Assembly: GCA_937868725.1 (NCBI GenBank)
Contig: CALMMQ010000064.1
Location: forward strand, 1-64,000
Reading direction: 5' to 3'
DNA length: 64,000 nucleotides
Origin: an uncultured Pleomorphomonas sp.
Lineage (GTDB): Bacteria; Pseudomonadota; Alphaproteobacteria; Rhizobiales; Pleomorphomonadaceae
Part shown: in pieces, positions 30,577-39,416 of the stretch
How the letters are laid out: each line of letters starts with the position of its first letter
Position numbering within the stretch: the stretch's first letter is position 1
The notes under the pieces: generated by a model
Databases searched by the model: none
What the model saw: the letters and a program-made list of their open reading frames with translations, nothing else
What the model was told of the DNA's origin: nothing
Translations under genes and position numbers: made by a program

Positions 30577-30928
30577 GGGCCGTCCGGATAGGCCTCTGAT
30601 TCCAAGGGCCGAGCCGCCATGATGACGACCAGGCGCGGCGCCTGGCCGCCACGGCTTCATCTTGCCCGGACCCTGGCGACGTGCAAAGTCGCGGCTTTCC
30701 GCGCCTTGGGCGAGACGCCCCATTGTCGCCCTATTTCAAGCCAAGCCTGAAGGGGAACGGCGACGGGAGCTTCCGAAGTGAAAACGCGGTTCGACGGACC
30801 CTGCCCTGGCGGTCCCGAGAGCGGCCGAAACCCTTTGGTAACCCTGTTGTCCTAACGTTCCGATAAGCATGAGACGGGCTGATTCAGCCTTGTCACTGGC
30901 ACAGCACGACGAAACGCAAGGTGACTTG
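30577..30928. other. 352-bp intergenic region, promoter side of the IalB gene
   Basis: Between repeat copy A and the IalB-family gene. No supported reading frame. The promoter of the downstream gene should lie here. Nothing else recognised. Confidence 0.4.
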
Positions 30929-31486
30929 ATGACGAACGCACGCACCATCGGCCTGGCCGCCTCGATGATCCTCTGCGCGATGACGGTCGCGGGCGCACAG
31001 CAGGCCAAGCCTCAGGCCGCGGCGGCCGCCGCTCAGGGCACCGCCCAGACGCCGACGCCGCTGCAGCAGTACGAGCGCTGGTCGACCTACACCTACACCA
31101 ACGCCGGCGCCAAGGTCTGCTACATCGTGACCCAGCCGGCCTCTTCCGAACCCAAGGGCGTCAACCGCGACCCGGTGTTCCTGTTCATCACCAATCGCCC
31201 CAAGGAAGGCGTGCGCCATGAGGTGTCGGTGATCACCGGTTACACCTACAAGGAAGGCTCCAAGACGCAGGTCAAGATCGGCAACGACGCCTTCGTCATG
31301 TACACCAAGGACCAGGGCGCCTGGGTCGAGAACGCCGCCGAGGAAAGCCGCCTCATCAACTCCATGAAGGGCGGCTCGGACATGGTGATCACCGGCACCT
31401 CCAAGCGTGGCACCGTCACCAGCGACACCTATTCGCTGAAGGGCGTCTCGGCGGCGCTGAAGCGCGTCGACACCGAGTGCAAGTAA
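30929..31486 (+). CDS. invasion associated locus B (IalB) family protein
   Basis: A 185-residue exported protein. A signal peptide (IGLAASMILCAMTVAGAQQA) is followed by an Ala/Gln-rich linker and the IalB domain: WSTYTYTNAGAKVCYIVTQP, then NRDPVFLFITNRP and HEVSVITGYTYKEGSK. IalB was named in Bartonella, but the family is widespread in free-living Hyphomicrobiales, so no virulence role follows. The two cysteines (KVCYI, and TECK at the C-terminus) may pair in the periplasm. The ATG at 30929 follows AAGGTGA. Confidence 0.88.
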   Translation: MTNARTIGLAASMILCAMTVAGAQQAKPQAAAAAAQGTAQTPTPLQQYERWSTYTYTNAGAKVCYIVTQPASSEPKGVNRDPVFLFITNRPKEGVRHEVSVITGYTYKEGSKTQVKIGNDAFVMYTKDQGAWVENAAEESRLINSMKGGSDMVITGTSKRGTVTSDTYSLKGVSAALKRVDTECK

Positions 31487-31647
31487 CGCGGCCAGTTGCG
31501 CGGCGTGGGTTGGGTTTTCCGCCCGGTGCTGCTATATAGGACAAAACCGGATACGGTCGGGAGCGCGGGTCGCTCTCGGCCGTTTCCGTTATTGCTCCCG
31601 CCCGCTGTCGGGAATCCCCCACGTCAAGACCAGCCGGATATCAGCCC

Positions 31648-32904
31648 ATGGCGACCCTTCTCGACCTCAACGGCCCCGCCGTCGATCTGCCCCCGCCCAT
31701 GCCGGCCGAGGACAAACCCTCGTTCATCGGCATGGACCGCGTCGACATGGCCCGGGCGCTGTTGTCGATCGGCGTGCCCGAGCGCCAGCTCAAGATGCGC
31801 GTCAGCCAGATCTGGCACTGGCTCTACGTGCGCGGCGTCACCGCCTTCGCCGACATGACCAACGTCGCCAAGGAGTTGCGGGCCAAGCTCGAGGCCAGCT
31901 TCGTCGTCGGTCGGCCGGAGATCGTCGCCGAGCAGGTGTCCGCCGACGGCACGCGCAAATGGCTGATGCGCTTTCCCTCCCGCGGCGCCGGCAAGCCGGT
32001 GGAGATCGAGACCGTCTACATTCCCGAGGAAGGGCGCGGTACGCTCTGCGTTTCCTCGCAGGTCGGCTGCACGCTCACCTGCGCCTTCTGCCACACCGGC
32101 ACGCAGGTGCTGGTGCGCAACCTGACGGCCGAGGAAATCGTCGCCCAGGTGCTGGTGGCCCGTGACCGGCTCGGCGACTACCCCAACGCCACGCCCAACG
32201 CCGAAGCCGCCATTCCGAGCGAAGGGCGCCTGGTCTCCAACGTCGTCATGATGGGCATGGGCGAGCCGCTCTACAACTTCGACAACGTCAAGAAGGCCAT
32301 GCTGATCATCATGGACGGTGACGGCCTGTCGCTCAGCAAGCGCCGCGTCACGCTGTCGACCTCCGGCATGGTGCCCAACATCGTCCGGGCCGGCGAGGAG
32401 ATCGGCTCGATGCTGGCCATTTCGTTGCATGCCACGCGCGACGAGCTGCGCGACGTGCTGGTGCCGATCAACAAGAAATACCCGATCAAGGAACTGCTCG
32501 ACGCCTGCCGTGCCTATCCTGGCCTGTCGAACGCCCGGCGGATTACGTTCGAATACGTCATGCTGAAGGGCGTCAATGACAGCCTCACCGATGCCCGCGA
32601 CCTCGTAAAGCTGCTCAAGGGCATTCCGGCCAAGATCAACCTCATTCCGTTCAACCCCTGGCCGGGCTCGGCCTATCAGTGTTCGGACTGGGATCAGATC
32701 GAGGCCTTCGCCCAGTTCGTCAACGACGCCGGCTACGCCTCGCCCATCCGCACGCCGCGTGGCCGCGACATCGCCGCCGCCTGCGGCCAGCTCAAGAGCG
32801 AAAGCGAGCGCCTGCGCAAGACCGAGCGCCTCGCCCTCGAAAACGGCCTGTCGGAAGCCGACCTCGCCGTGCGCGCCATGGTCGCCGGCCACGGAGAGGA
32901 TTGA
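31648..32904 (+). CDS. rlmN: 23S rRNA / tRNA adenine-C2 methyltransferase RlmN
   Basis: A 418-residue radical SAM enzyme that methylates A2503 of 23S rRNA and A37 of some tRNAs. The Fe-S motif is CTLTCAFC, with cysteines 141, 145 and 148. The methyl-carrier cysteine is in [10 protein letters not shown] (~134), and the second catalytic cysteine is in IAAACGQL near the C-terminus. [13 protein letters not shown] is also typical. Length is slightly above the average because of N- and C-terminal extensions. It overlaps the next gene by one base (TGATG). Confidence 0.96.
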   Translation: MATLLDLNGPAVDLPPPMPAEDKPSFIGMDRVDMARALLSIGVPERQLKMRVSQIWHWLYVRGVTAFADMTNVAKELRAKLEASFVVGRPEIVAEQVSADGTRKWLMRFPSRGAGKPVEIETVYIPEEGRGTLCVSSQVGCTLTCAFCHTGTQVLVRNLTAEEIVAQVLVARDRLGDYPNATPNAEAAIPSEGRLVSNVVMMGMGEPLYNFDNVKKAMLIIMDGDGLSLSKRRVTLSTSGMVPNIVRAGEEIGSMLAISLHATRDELRDVLVPINKKYPIKELLDACRAYPGLSNARRITFEYVMLKGVNDSLTDARDLVKLLKGIPAKINLIPFNPWPGSAYQCSDWDQIEAFAQFVNDAGYASPIRTPRGRDIAAACGQLKSESERLRKTERLALENGLSEADLAVRAMVAGHGED

Positions 32905-33359
32905 TGCGGGCGGTCGGACGCCTGTTCGTCACCCTCGTCGGCTTCATCGTCGCCATCGCCGTGGCGGCGTTGTTTCTGGTCGTCGCCTCCACCGGCCTGC
33001 ATCCGGCCCCAGCCGATGCGACGGTGCGCTGGTGGTTCGAGTTCACCCTCGCCCTCGGCTATGCCACCAGTCTGATCGGCGCCGCTGCCTTCGTGCCGAT
33101 GGCCGTGCTGATCATCGTCTCCGAGAGCTTGGCCATCCGCGCGATCGTCGCCTACATCGCCTTCGGCGCCGTGCTCGGCGGCGCGGCGGCGCTCGGCCTG
33201 TCGAGCCGCTTCTCGCCGGCCGGTCAGGATGCCACCGGCGCCACGCTGCTCGTCGCCACCGGCATCGTCGGCGGCTGCGTCTACTGGCTGATCGCCGGCC
33301 GGACCGCCGGCCTCACCGCCCGCGTGCCGTCATCCCCCCGAGATACCCCGCCGACCTGA
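32904..33359 (+). CDS. hypothetical membrane protein
   Basis: A 151-residue protein with four hydrophobic segments (LFVTLVGFIVAIAVAALFLV, LALGYATSLIGAAAF, AIVAYIAFGAVLGGAAALG, ATLLVATGIVGGCVYWLIAG). No family recognised. Its ATG overlaps the rlmN stop (TGATG) and GAGAGGA precedes it, so it is translationally coupled to rlmN. Similar short membrane proteins follow rlmN in relatives, but no function is known to me. Confidence 0.75.
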   Translation: MRAVGRLFVTLVGFIVAIAVAALFLVVASTGLHPAPADATVRWWFEFTLALGYATSLIGAAAFVPMAVLIIVSESLAIRAIVAYIAFGAVLGGAAALGLSSRFSPAGQDATGATLLVATGIVGGCVYWLIAGRTAGLTARVPSSPRDTPPT

Positions 33360-33487
33360 CGGTTCAGTCAGGTCGGAAAGCGCTTGAGCTTTTCCTGCGA
33401 AAACCGGATCGCCCGAAAAGCTCTATCTTCTTGTTTTTACGCAATTCCGGACGGAAAATCGGTTCCCGCTTTTCCTGGAATTGCTTT
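33360..33487. repeat. composite palindromic intergenic element (copy D)
   Basis: Two hairpins fill the gap between two convergent genes. GAGCTTTTC (33386-33394) pairs with GAAAAGCTC (33415-33423). GCAATTCC (33441-33448) pairs with GGAATTGC (33477-33484), with GGAAAA / TTTTCC nested inside. The second resembles a palindromic unit widespread in Hyphomicrobiales. The first ~26 bp (33360-33385), read on the minus strand, match the first arm of the dispersed repeat, close to copy B. The element may also act as a terminator. Confidence 0.65.
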
Positions 33488-34127
33488 AGAGCCGCGCCGT
33501 CAGCAGGCGGGCGGCAAAGCCTCCCATGACGCCGGCAAACAGATAGTCGATGGCCCGCATCAGTCGCGGCCGCCGTCGGAGGAAGGCCGCCACCGACGCC
33601 GCGCCCAGCACCAGCGGCAGCGTCGACAGCGTCGACACCAGAAAGAACCACAGACCGAGGAACAGCAGCTGGCCGGCCACCGGCCCGCCAGCCGGATCGA
33701 CGAACTGCGGCAGAAAAGTCAGGAAGAACAGCGCCACCTTGGGGTTCAGCACGTTGATGCCGAGCGCCTTGACAAAGCAGCGTCGCCAGGACGGCGCCCC
33801 CCTGGCGGCATCGGTGACGGCCAGTCGGCCGCCATGCCGGATGGCCTCGATGGCCAGGTAGAGGAGATAGAGCGCCCCCACCACCTTGAGCACGGCGAAG
33901 GCCAGCGGCGAGGCCGCCATCAGCACGGTCAGCCCGGTGGCAACCAGCGCCGTGTGGACGAGAATGCCGGCGTTGGTGCCGGCGAAGGCGGCGAGCCCGG
34001 CCTTGCGGCCCGAGGCGATCGCCGTGCCGAGAAACATCGCCATGTCCGGCCCCGGCGTGTAGTTGAGCAGCACCACCGACGCCGTATAGGCGGCGAGCAC
34101 GCCGGCATCCGGCACGAACGGCATCAT
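33486..34127 (-). CDS. LysE family amino-acid exporter
   Basis: A 213-residue RhtB/LysE-type inner-membrane exporter with about six TM helices. The family signature NYTPGPDMAMFLGTAIASGRKAG is near the N-terminus, and KALGINVLNPKVALFFLTFLPQF is in the middle. The substrate is unknown. Its start ATGATG overlaps the TGA stop of the TMEM175 gene, so the two are coupled. The stop lies inside the edge of the composite repeat. Confidence 0.9.
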   Translation of the reverse strand: MMPFVPDAGVLAAYTASVVLLNYTPGPDMAMFLGTAIASGRKAGLAAFAGTNAGILVHTALVATGLTVLMAASPLAFAVLKVVGALYLLYLAIEAIRHGGRLAVTDAARGAPSWRRCFVKALGINVLNPKVALFFLTFLPQFVDPAGGPVAGQLLFLGLWFFLVSTLSTLPLVLGAASVAAFLRRRPRLMRAIDYLFAGVMGGFAARLLTARL

Positions 34128-34714
34128 CGCTCGCCCTCCGTCCGGGTCAGCCGGCGTTCGATGCGCCGGTCGGGAATGAGCCAGAGGATCGCCACGCCGG
34201 CGTAGAGCAGCGCCGACAGCCACGGCAGCCAGAAGCTCATGCCGATCGCCACCGCGTAGGCGACCACCGAACTCGCCTCCTTGGGCGAACGCCGGATGGC
34301 TTGCGCCAGCACCGAACCGCGACCGTGGACGCGCACGATCACCTGTTCCAGCACCAGCCAGGCCAGCGCCGCCATCAGCAGCACGAAACCATAGAGCGCC
34401 AGCGGTGCCGCGGCGAAGTGGCTCTCGCCGACCCAGTCGGTGGTGACGGGCACGAGCGACAGCCAGAACAGCAGATGAATGTTGGCCCAGAGCATCGCCC
34501 CGGTGACGTGCTCCACCGTGTGCAGCAGGTGGTGATGATTGTTCCAGTAGAGCCCGATGTAGAGGAAGCTCAGCACGTAGCCGACGAACCGGGGCGCCAG
34601 CGGCCAGAGGTCGGCGAAGGCGTGCCCCTCCGGCACCTTGAGCTCGAGCACCATGATGGTGATGATGATGGCGAGCACACCGTCGCTGAATGCTTCGATC
34701 CGTCCGCGTCGCAT
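34124..34714 (-). CDS. TMEM175 family (DUF1211) potassium channel-like protein
   Basis: A 196-residue membrane protein with six TM segments. The family motif RIEAFSDGVLAIIITI (FSD at 9-11) is in TM1, where human TMEM175 forms its potassium filter region. Bacterial members are 4x6TM potassium channels. YIGLYWNNHHHLLH is also conserved. GGAGG precedes the ATG at 34714. The frame is open upstream to 34852, but those residues are unlike the family. Overlaps the LysE gene downstream. Confidence 0.88.
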   Translation of the reverse strand: MRRGRIEAFSDGVLAIIITIMVLELKVPEGHAFADLWPLAPRFVGYVLSFLYIGLYWNNHHHLLHTVEHVTGAMLWANIHLLFWLSLVPVTTDWVGESHFAAAPLALYGFVLLMAALAWLVLEQVIVRVHGRGSVLAQAIRRSPKEASSVVAYAVAIGMSFWLPWLSALLYAGVAILWLIPDRRIERRLTRTEGER

Positions 34715-34806
34715 GGTGCCCTCCCCGCAGTCGATGGTTGCTTGTCCCCAGGCGATCATGGCAAAGCGGGCAATGAACTGTCCATCGCTTTTCTCGCGAG
34801 GTGCCC

Positions 34807-35265
34807 GTGCCGTCGGTCCTGTTCGTCTGCCTTGGCAACATCTGCCGCTCACCCACCGCCGAGGGACTGTTGCGCCATCACGCGCGCGCCGCCGGCCTCG
34901 ACGACCGCTGCCGCATCGATTCGGCCGGCATCGGCGGCTGGCACATCGGCGATCCGCCCGACCGGCGCGCCATCGCGGCGGCGGCCCGCCACGGCGTCGA
35001 CCTGTCCGGCCTGCGAGGCCGCAAGGTGTCGCCGGCCGACTTCACCGCCTTCGACCTCATCCTCGGCATGGACCGGCAGAACGTCGCCGATCTCAAGGCG
35101 CTGGCCCCAGCCGGCGCCACCGCCAAGACCAGCCTGTTCCTGGCCGAGGCACTCGGCCGCAACGCCGACGTGCCCGATCCCTACTATGGCGACCGCGCCG
35201 ACTTTGACGCCGTGTTCGAGCTCTGCGACCGCGCCGCCCGCGCCCTGCTGACCCGCCTCGCCTGA
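34807..35265 (+). CDS. low molecular weight protein-tyrosine phosphatase
   Basis: A 152-residue LMW-PTP. The P-loop CLGNICRSP (nucleophile Cys8, Arg14) is at the N-terminus, and the acid motif DPYYG is near 125. The plain length and the absence of nearby exopolysaccharide genes suggest the general cellular type rather than a Wzb partner. The start is a GTG at 34807 behind GCGAGG; a GTG at 34801 would add two residues. Divergent from the TMEM175 gene and convergent with thpR. Confidence 0.9.
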   Translation: MPSVLFVCLGNICRSPTAEGLLRHHARAAGLDDRCRIDSAGIGGWHIGDPPDRRAIAAAARHGVDLSGLRGRKVSPADFTAFDLILGMDRQNVADLKALAPAGATAKTSLFLAEALGRNADVPDPYYGDRADFDAVFELCDRAARALLTRLA

Positions 35266-35272
35266 CGGCCGG

Positions 35273-35812
35273 TCAGGCGGCGAGCGGGTAGGCTTCCTCG
35301 ACGATGTACGGCCCGCCGCCCACCGAGGCGCGCGAGGAGTAGAGCACGAAGCGGTCGGCGGCGAACGTCGGGCCGCGATAGGCGCCGTGCTCGCTGAGCC
35401 AGCGGGCGACGTCGGTAGAAGTCGTGCCCTTGAGGCGGGCCAGCGACACGTGCGGCAGGTAGCGTCGCCCCTCGGGCTTGAAGCCGAGGCGCTGGACGAT
35501 GCGCTCGTGTTCGGCCTGCAGGTCGAGGAGGTCGTCGGTCGGCTCGATCGTGGCCACCAGCGAGTGCGGCACCCGGCCGGAGGCGAAGCAGTGCAGGCCC
35601 TTGATCGACAGCTGGAACGGCGGCCGGTAGACGCGGTCAAGCGCGGCGGCGATCTCGTCGGCGCTGCGGCTGTCGATGTCGCCGATGAAGCGCAGCGTCA
35701 CGTGATAGTTGGCCGGATCGATCCAGCGGGCGCCCGGCAGCCCCCCCCTGAGCAGGGACAGCTCGAAGGCGGCGCTCTCGGTCACTTCGAGAGCCGTGAA
35801 AAGCCTGGTCAT
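35273..35812 (-). CDS. thpR: RNA 2',3'-cyclic phosphodiesterase ThpR
   Basis: A 179-residue 2H phosphoesterase that opens 2',3'-cyclic phosphates on RNA ends (formerly 2'-5' RNA ligase). The two HxTx-type motifs are HVTL in YHVTLRFIG (~41-44) and HVSL in LPHVSLARLK (~125-128). The N-terminus MTRLFTALE is typical. The ATG at 35812 is the family start. Ends 8 bp from the phosphatase gene. Confidence 0.9.
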   Translation of the reverse strand: MTRLFTALEVTESAAFELSLLRGGLPGARWIDPANYHVTLRFIGDIDSRSADEIAAALDRVYRPPFQLSIKGLHCFASGRVPHSLVATIEPTDDLLDLQAEHERIVQRLGFKPEGRRYLPHVSLARLKGTTSTDVARWLSEHGAYRGPTFAADRFVLYSSRASVGGGPYIVEEAYPLAA

Positions 35813-35949
35813 GGGTCACCCCCGCCTCTGCCAACGGTCGCTGCCGCCATGCTGAAACGACAGGGCTGGCCTTGGCAAGCCCATCGCCCCTTCTCCGTCG
35901 GCCCCGATCGCGGTTATATACAGCTCGCAACACCAGTCGGCGCTCCCAG

Positions 35950-36102
35950 ATGTCATTTCTTCCTCCTGCCAACGACAACGACGACCCGCACGTCATTCTG
36001 GCCAAGAAGATCGCCCGCGTGCTGGCGGCGATCGTCGTGCTTGGCCTGATTGCCTATCTTGTCGGCACCTATGTTTTGCCGACGGCGACGACACCCCCAT
36101 GA
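35950..36102 (+). CDS. small single-TM hypothetical protein
   Basis: A 50-residue protein starting MSFLPPANDNDDPHVILAK, with one hydrophobic segment (IARVLAAIVVLGLIAYLVGTYVL). Short proteins with the PPANDNDD-type start are common in Hyphomicrobiales, but no function is known. The ATG at 35950 is the only start giving that N-terminus. A TATATA-like box lies ~35 bp upstream. Confidence 0.65.
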   Translation: MSFLPPANDNDDPHVILAKKIARVLAAIVVLGLIAYLVGTYVLPTATTPP

Positions 36103-36184
36103 CAGCGGCCAACGTTGATGCTAAGAGGCTGACGCAATTCCGCCCGCGATCGGCGGCGGGCGGCCCCTTCGACGTAGAGAAACC

Positions 36185-37132
36185 ATGACGCGCGCCAAAA
36201 TCTTCATCGACGGCGAAGCCGGCACCACCGGCCTCAAGATCCGGGCCGAACTCGGCATCCGCGACGACATCGAACTGCTGTCGATCGCCGCCGACAAGCG
36301 CAAGGACCAGGATGAGCGCCGCCGCCTGATCAACGCCGCCGACGTGGTCATCCTTTGCCTGCCCGACGACGCGGCGCGGGAATCGGTGGCGCTGATCGCC
36401 AATCCCGACACCCGCGTCATCGACGCCTCCACCGCCCATCGCACCGCCGCCGGCTGGACCTATGGCTTCGCCGAAATGGCCAGGGACCAGGCCGCCGCCA
36501 TCGCCGCCGCCAAGCGCGTCGCCAACCCCGGCTGCTGGCCGCAGGGCTTCATCGCCGCCGTCCGGCCGCTGATCGAGGCCGGACTGCTGCCCGCCGGCGC
36601 CGCCTACAGCTACAACGGCGTCTCCGGCTATTCCGGCGGCGGCCGCAAGATGGTCGAGGACTACGAAAGCGCCGCCGATCCGTCGCCGCTCATGCCCTAT
36701 GGCCTGACCTTCAAGCACAAGCACCTGCCGGAGATGGTCACCTACGGCGGCGTCGCCGAGGCGCCGCTGTTCCAGCCGTCGGTCGGCAATTATGCCCAGG
36801 GCATGCTGTCCTTCGTGCCGCTGCAGCTCTGGGCCCTGCCCGGCGCCGTCACGGCGGCCCAGCTGCACGCCGCGCTGGCCGAACGCTACGCCGGCGAGAC
36901 CTTCGTCACCGTGGCGCCCTTCGAGCCGGCCGAACGGCTGGCCGGCCTCGACCCGCGCGCCCTCAACGGCACCAATTCGCTGCGCCTGCACGTCTTCGGC
37001 AACGACGACCGTCGTCAGGCCATGCTCGTCGCCCTTTACGACAATCTCGGCAAGGGCGCCTCGGGCGCGGCCATCCAGAATCTCAACCTGATGCTCGGTC
37101 GCGATCCGGCCACCGGGCTCAAGACCATCTGA
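36185..37132 (+). CDS. argC: N-acetyl-gamma-glutamyl-phosphate reductase, type 2
   Basis: A 315-residue NADPH-dependent enzyme, third step of arginine synthesis. The short N-terminus ([16 protein letters not shown]) marks the common type-2 ArgC. The catalytic cysteine is Cys117 in [24 protein letters not shown] and FKHKHLPEM are further conserved blocks. Together with argJ and argG this is the third arginine gene in the window, all unlinked. leuD follows 86 bp downstream. Confidence 0.95.
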   Translation: MTRAKIFIDGEAGTTGLKIRAELGIRDDIELLSIAADKRKDQDERRRLINAADVVILCLPDDAARESVALIANPDTRVIDASTAHRTAAGWTYGFAEMARDQAAAIAAAKRVANPGCWPQGFIAAVRPLIEAGLLPAGAAYSYNGVSGYSGGGRKMVEDYESAADPSPLMPYGLTFKHKHLPEMVTYGGVAEAPLFQPSVGNYAQGMLSFVPLQLWALPGAVTAAQLHAALAERYAGETFVTVAPFEPAERLAGLDPRALNGTNSLRLHVFGNDDRRQAMLVALYDNLGKGASGAAIQNLNLMLGRDPATGLKTI

Positions 37133-37218
37133 GCGGGCACGGCGTCAGGCCGGACGGTCCGCCGGACCGGCCTGGCGATGGCGCCCTGCCGCCACTCCAC
37201 CTCCGAAAGGGGCTTATC

Positions 37219-37824
37219 ATGCAGAAGTTCGAGGTTCTCACCGGTGTCGCGGCTCCGCTGCCGATCATCAACATCGACACCGACATGATCATCCCCAAGC
37301 AGTACCTCAAGACCATCAAGCGGACCGGCCTCGGCAAGGGCCTGTTCTCGGAGATGCGCTACCACGAGGACGGCTCGGAAAACGCCGACTTCATCCTCAA
37401 CAAGGCGGCCTACCGCAAGGCCCAGATCCTGGTGGCCGGGGACAACTTCGGCTGCGGTTCCAGCCGCGAGCACGCCCCCTGGGCGCTGGCCGACTTCGGC
37501 ATCCGCTGCGTCATCTCGACCAGCTTTGCCGACATCTTCTACAACAACTGCTTCAAGAACGGCATTCTGCCGATCATCGTTTCGGCCGACGACCTCAAGA
37601 AGCTGATGGACGATGCCGAGCGCGGCGCCAATGCCACGCTGACCGTCGACCTCGCCGCCCAGACCATCAAGGGCCCGGACGGCGGCACCATCGCCTTCGA
37701 CATGGACCCGTTCAAGAAGCACTGCATGCTCAACGGTCTCGACGACATCGGCTTGACGCTCGAAAAGGCGCCGGCCATCGCCGCCTACGAGACCCGCGCC
37801 GCCGTCGACCGTCCCTGGGCCTGA
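37219..37824 (+). CDS. leuD: 3-isopropylmalate dehydratase small subunit
   Basis: A 201-residue small subunit of the leucine-pathway isomerase, paired with LeuC (not in the window). The start [20 protein letters not shown], the swivel-domain [17 protein letters not shown] and the C-terminal [21 protein letters not shown] are all typical. GAAAGGGG lies upstream of the ATG at 37219. A strong terminator follows. Confidence 0.95.
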   Translation: MQKFEVLTGVAAPLPIINIDTDMIIPKQYLKTIKRTGLGKGLFSEMRYHEDGSENADFILNKAAYRKAQILVAGDNFGCGSSREHAPWALADFGIRCVISTSFADIFYNNCFKNGILPIIVSADDLKKLMDDAERGANATLTVDLAAQTIKGPDGGTIAFDMDPFKKHCMLNGLDDIGLTLEKAPAIAAYETRAAVDRPWA

Positions 37825-37850
37825 CCGGCGCCACCGACCACGCCTTTCCG

Positions 37851-37878
37851 CCCTCCGGTCGCCGCGCCGGAGGGTTTT
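37851..37878 (+). terminator. intrinsic terminator of leuD
   Basis: CCCTCCGG (37851-37858) pairs perfectly with CCGGAGGG (37867-37874), followed by TTTTCATTAT. Confidence 0.85.
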
Positions 37879-37907
37879 CATTATGGTCTGACCCACGGGA
37901 GTGCCGC

Positions 37908-38291
37908 ATGCGTCAGCTCATCTCTTCCGGTTCGCCGTTCGAGCGCCAAGCCGGCTATTCGCGCGCCGTCAGCGACGGCGACTGGTGCTGGGTAGCCGGC
38001 ACCACCGGCTATGACTATGCCACCATGTCGATGCCCGACGGCGTCGCCGCCCAGGCGGAGAACGCCATCGCCACCATCGCCGGCGCCCTTGGCGAGGCCG
38101 GACTGTCGCTCGCCGACGTGGTGCGCGTCACCTATTACATCGTCGACGCCGCCGACGCCGACGCGGTGTTCGCCGTCGTCGGCCGCCACTTCGCCGCCAT
38201 CCGCCCGGCCGCCACCATGGTGGTGGTCGCCGCCCTCATCCGACCCGAGATGCGCATCGAGATCGAGGTGACGGCTCGGCGGACGCTCTGA
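37908..38291 (+). CDS. RidA family protein
   Basis: A 127-residue YjgF/YER057c/UK114-fold protein. RidA members deaminate reactive enamine/imine intermediates. The N-terminus MRQLISSGSPFERQAGYSRAV, the WVAGTTGYDYATM segment and C-terminal ALIRPEMRIEIEVTA fit the Rid superfamily. The arginine that marks active RidA appears in the LIRPEM stretch, so an imine deaminase is plausible but not certain. Stands alone behind the leuD terminator. Confidence 0.85.
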   Translation: MRQLISSGSPFERQAGYSRAVSDGDWCWVAGTTGYDYATMSMPDGVAAQAENAIATIAGALGEAGLSLADVVRVTYYIVDAADADAVFAVVGRHFAAIRPAATMVVVAALIRPEMRIEIEVTARRTL

Positions 38292-38565
38292 CGAAACTGT
38301 GTAGCGCCGGCGCCCGGCCTCAAGCAGACGTGAGTGGTACGCGAACGGTCGCCGTCGTATTTACAATGCTGTGACATACAAGTCCTCAAGGACGGGTCCA
38401 ACATCGTGGCAATGGCGCGCAGCGGCTGACCGTCGGATGGTCGGCGCGCTCCATCGGTTCAACAGGGTCGGATGGTTGCCGGCGGCAGGCGGATCGCCAG
38501 CCCAAGTGGGCAGAGCAGCGCGCCGAAGCCGAACATCAGGCCGAAACGGCAGGGGAACGAGGTCC
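38292..38565. other. 274-bp intergenic region
   Basis: Promoter side of the DUF1223 gene. No supported reading frame or structure seen. Confidence 0.35.
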
Positions 38566-39300
38566 ATGGTCTTTCGTGCAGCAGCCTGTTGCCTGATGCT
38601 GGTGGCCAGCTCCATTTCGGCCAGCGCCACCAACGTCGTCGAACTGTTCACCAGTCAGGGCTGCTCCACCTGTCCGCCGGCCGATCGCCTGCTGGGCCAA
38701 CTCTCCGAGGACCCCGACATCCTCGCCCTCACCTTCCCCATCGACTACTGGGACTATCTCGGCTGGAAGGACAGCAACGCCCGCCCCGAATACAGCCACC
38801 GCCAGCGCGCCTACGCCCGAGCGCGCGGCGACAACGCCGTCTTCACGCCGCAGATGATCGTCAATGGTCGCGTGGCGGTGATCGGCAGCCGCGAGGATGA
38901 GGTGCGCGCCGCCGTGCGGGGGCTCGACGAAGCCGGCTCCAAGCCCGGTCTGACCGTCAGCGCCCGCATCGAGGGCGACCGGCTGGTGGTCGACTTGCCG
39001 GAAGCGGCCAAGGGCGGCGACAATCGCGCCACGCTCTGGGTGGCGAGCTATCTCAAGCCGCAAACCGTACACGTCGGCGCCGGCGAGAACCGCGATCAGA
39101 CCATCGTCTATCACAACGTTGTCGATCGCTGGCAGGTCGCCGCACTCTGGGAGGGCAAGCCGGCCAAGGTCGAGCTGCCGCTGTCGGAGATCGTCGGCGA
39201 CGACACCGCCGGCATCGCCATCATCCTGCAGGACAAGCACGACGGCATGCTCGGCCCCATTCTCGGCGTCGCCCGCCTGCCGCTGACCAGCGGCACCTGA
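38566..39300 (+). CDS. DUF1223 domain-containing thioredoxin-fold exported protein
   Basis: A 244-residue protein with a signal peptide (AAACCLMLVASSISASA). The DUF1223 domain follows, starting NVVELFTSQGCSTCPPADRLL, which carries a CSTC thioredoxin-like pair. DYWDYLGWKDSNARPEYSHRQ-type residues and FTPQMIVNGR (~96-105) are typical. The active function is unknown; a periplasmic redox role is plausible. ATG at 38566 gives the signal peptide directly. Confidence 0.85.
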   Translation: MVFRAAACCLMLVASSISASATNVVELFTSQGCSTCPPADRLLGQLSEDPDILALTFPIDYWDYLGWKDSNARPEYSHRQRAYARARGDNAVFTPQMIVNGRVAVIGSREDEVRAAVRGLDEAGSKPGLTVSARIEGDRLVVDLPEAAKGGDNRATLWVASYLKPQTVHVGAGENRDQTIVYHNVVDRWQVAALWEGKPAKVELPLSEIVGDDTAGIAIILQDKHDGMLGPILGVARLPLTSGT

Positions 39301-39416
39301 CCGCCCTGCTGTCATTTTAGGCAGCTCCGCCGGCGCGGAGCCGATTCCCCCATCCGGCAACGATGCTATAGAGTGCCCCGCCGCCGACGCGATGCGTCGG
39401 CCGAGGAGGCTTCGTT

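Noticed and set aside
34714-34852. N-terminal extension of the TMEM175 protein
   Set aside because: The extra 46 residues are Arg/Cys/Gly-rich and unlike the family, and a strong GGAGG precedes the ATG at 34714.
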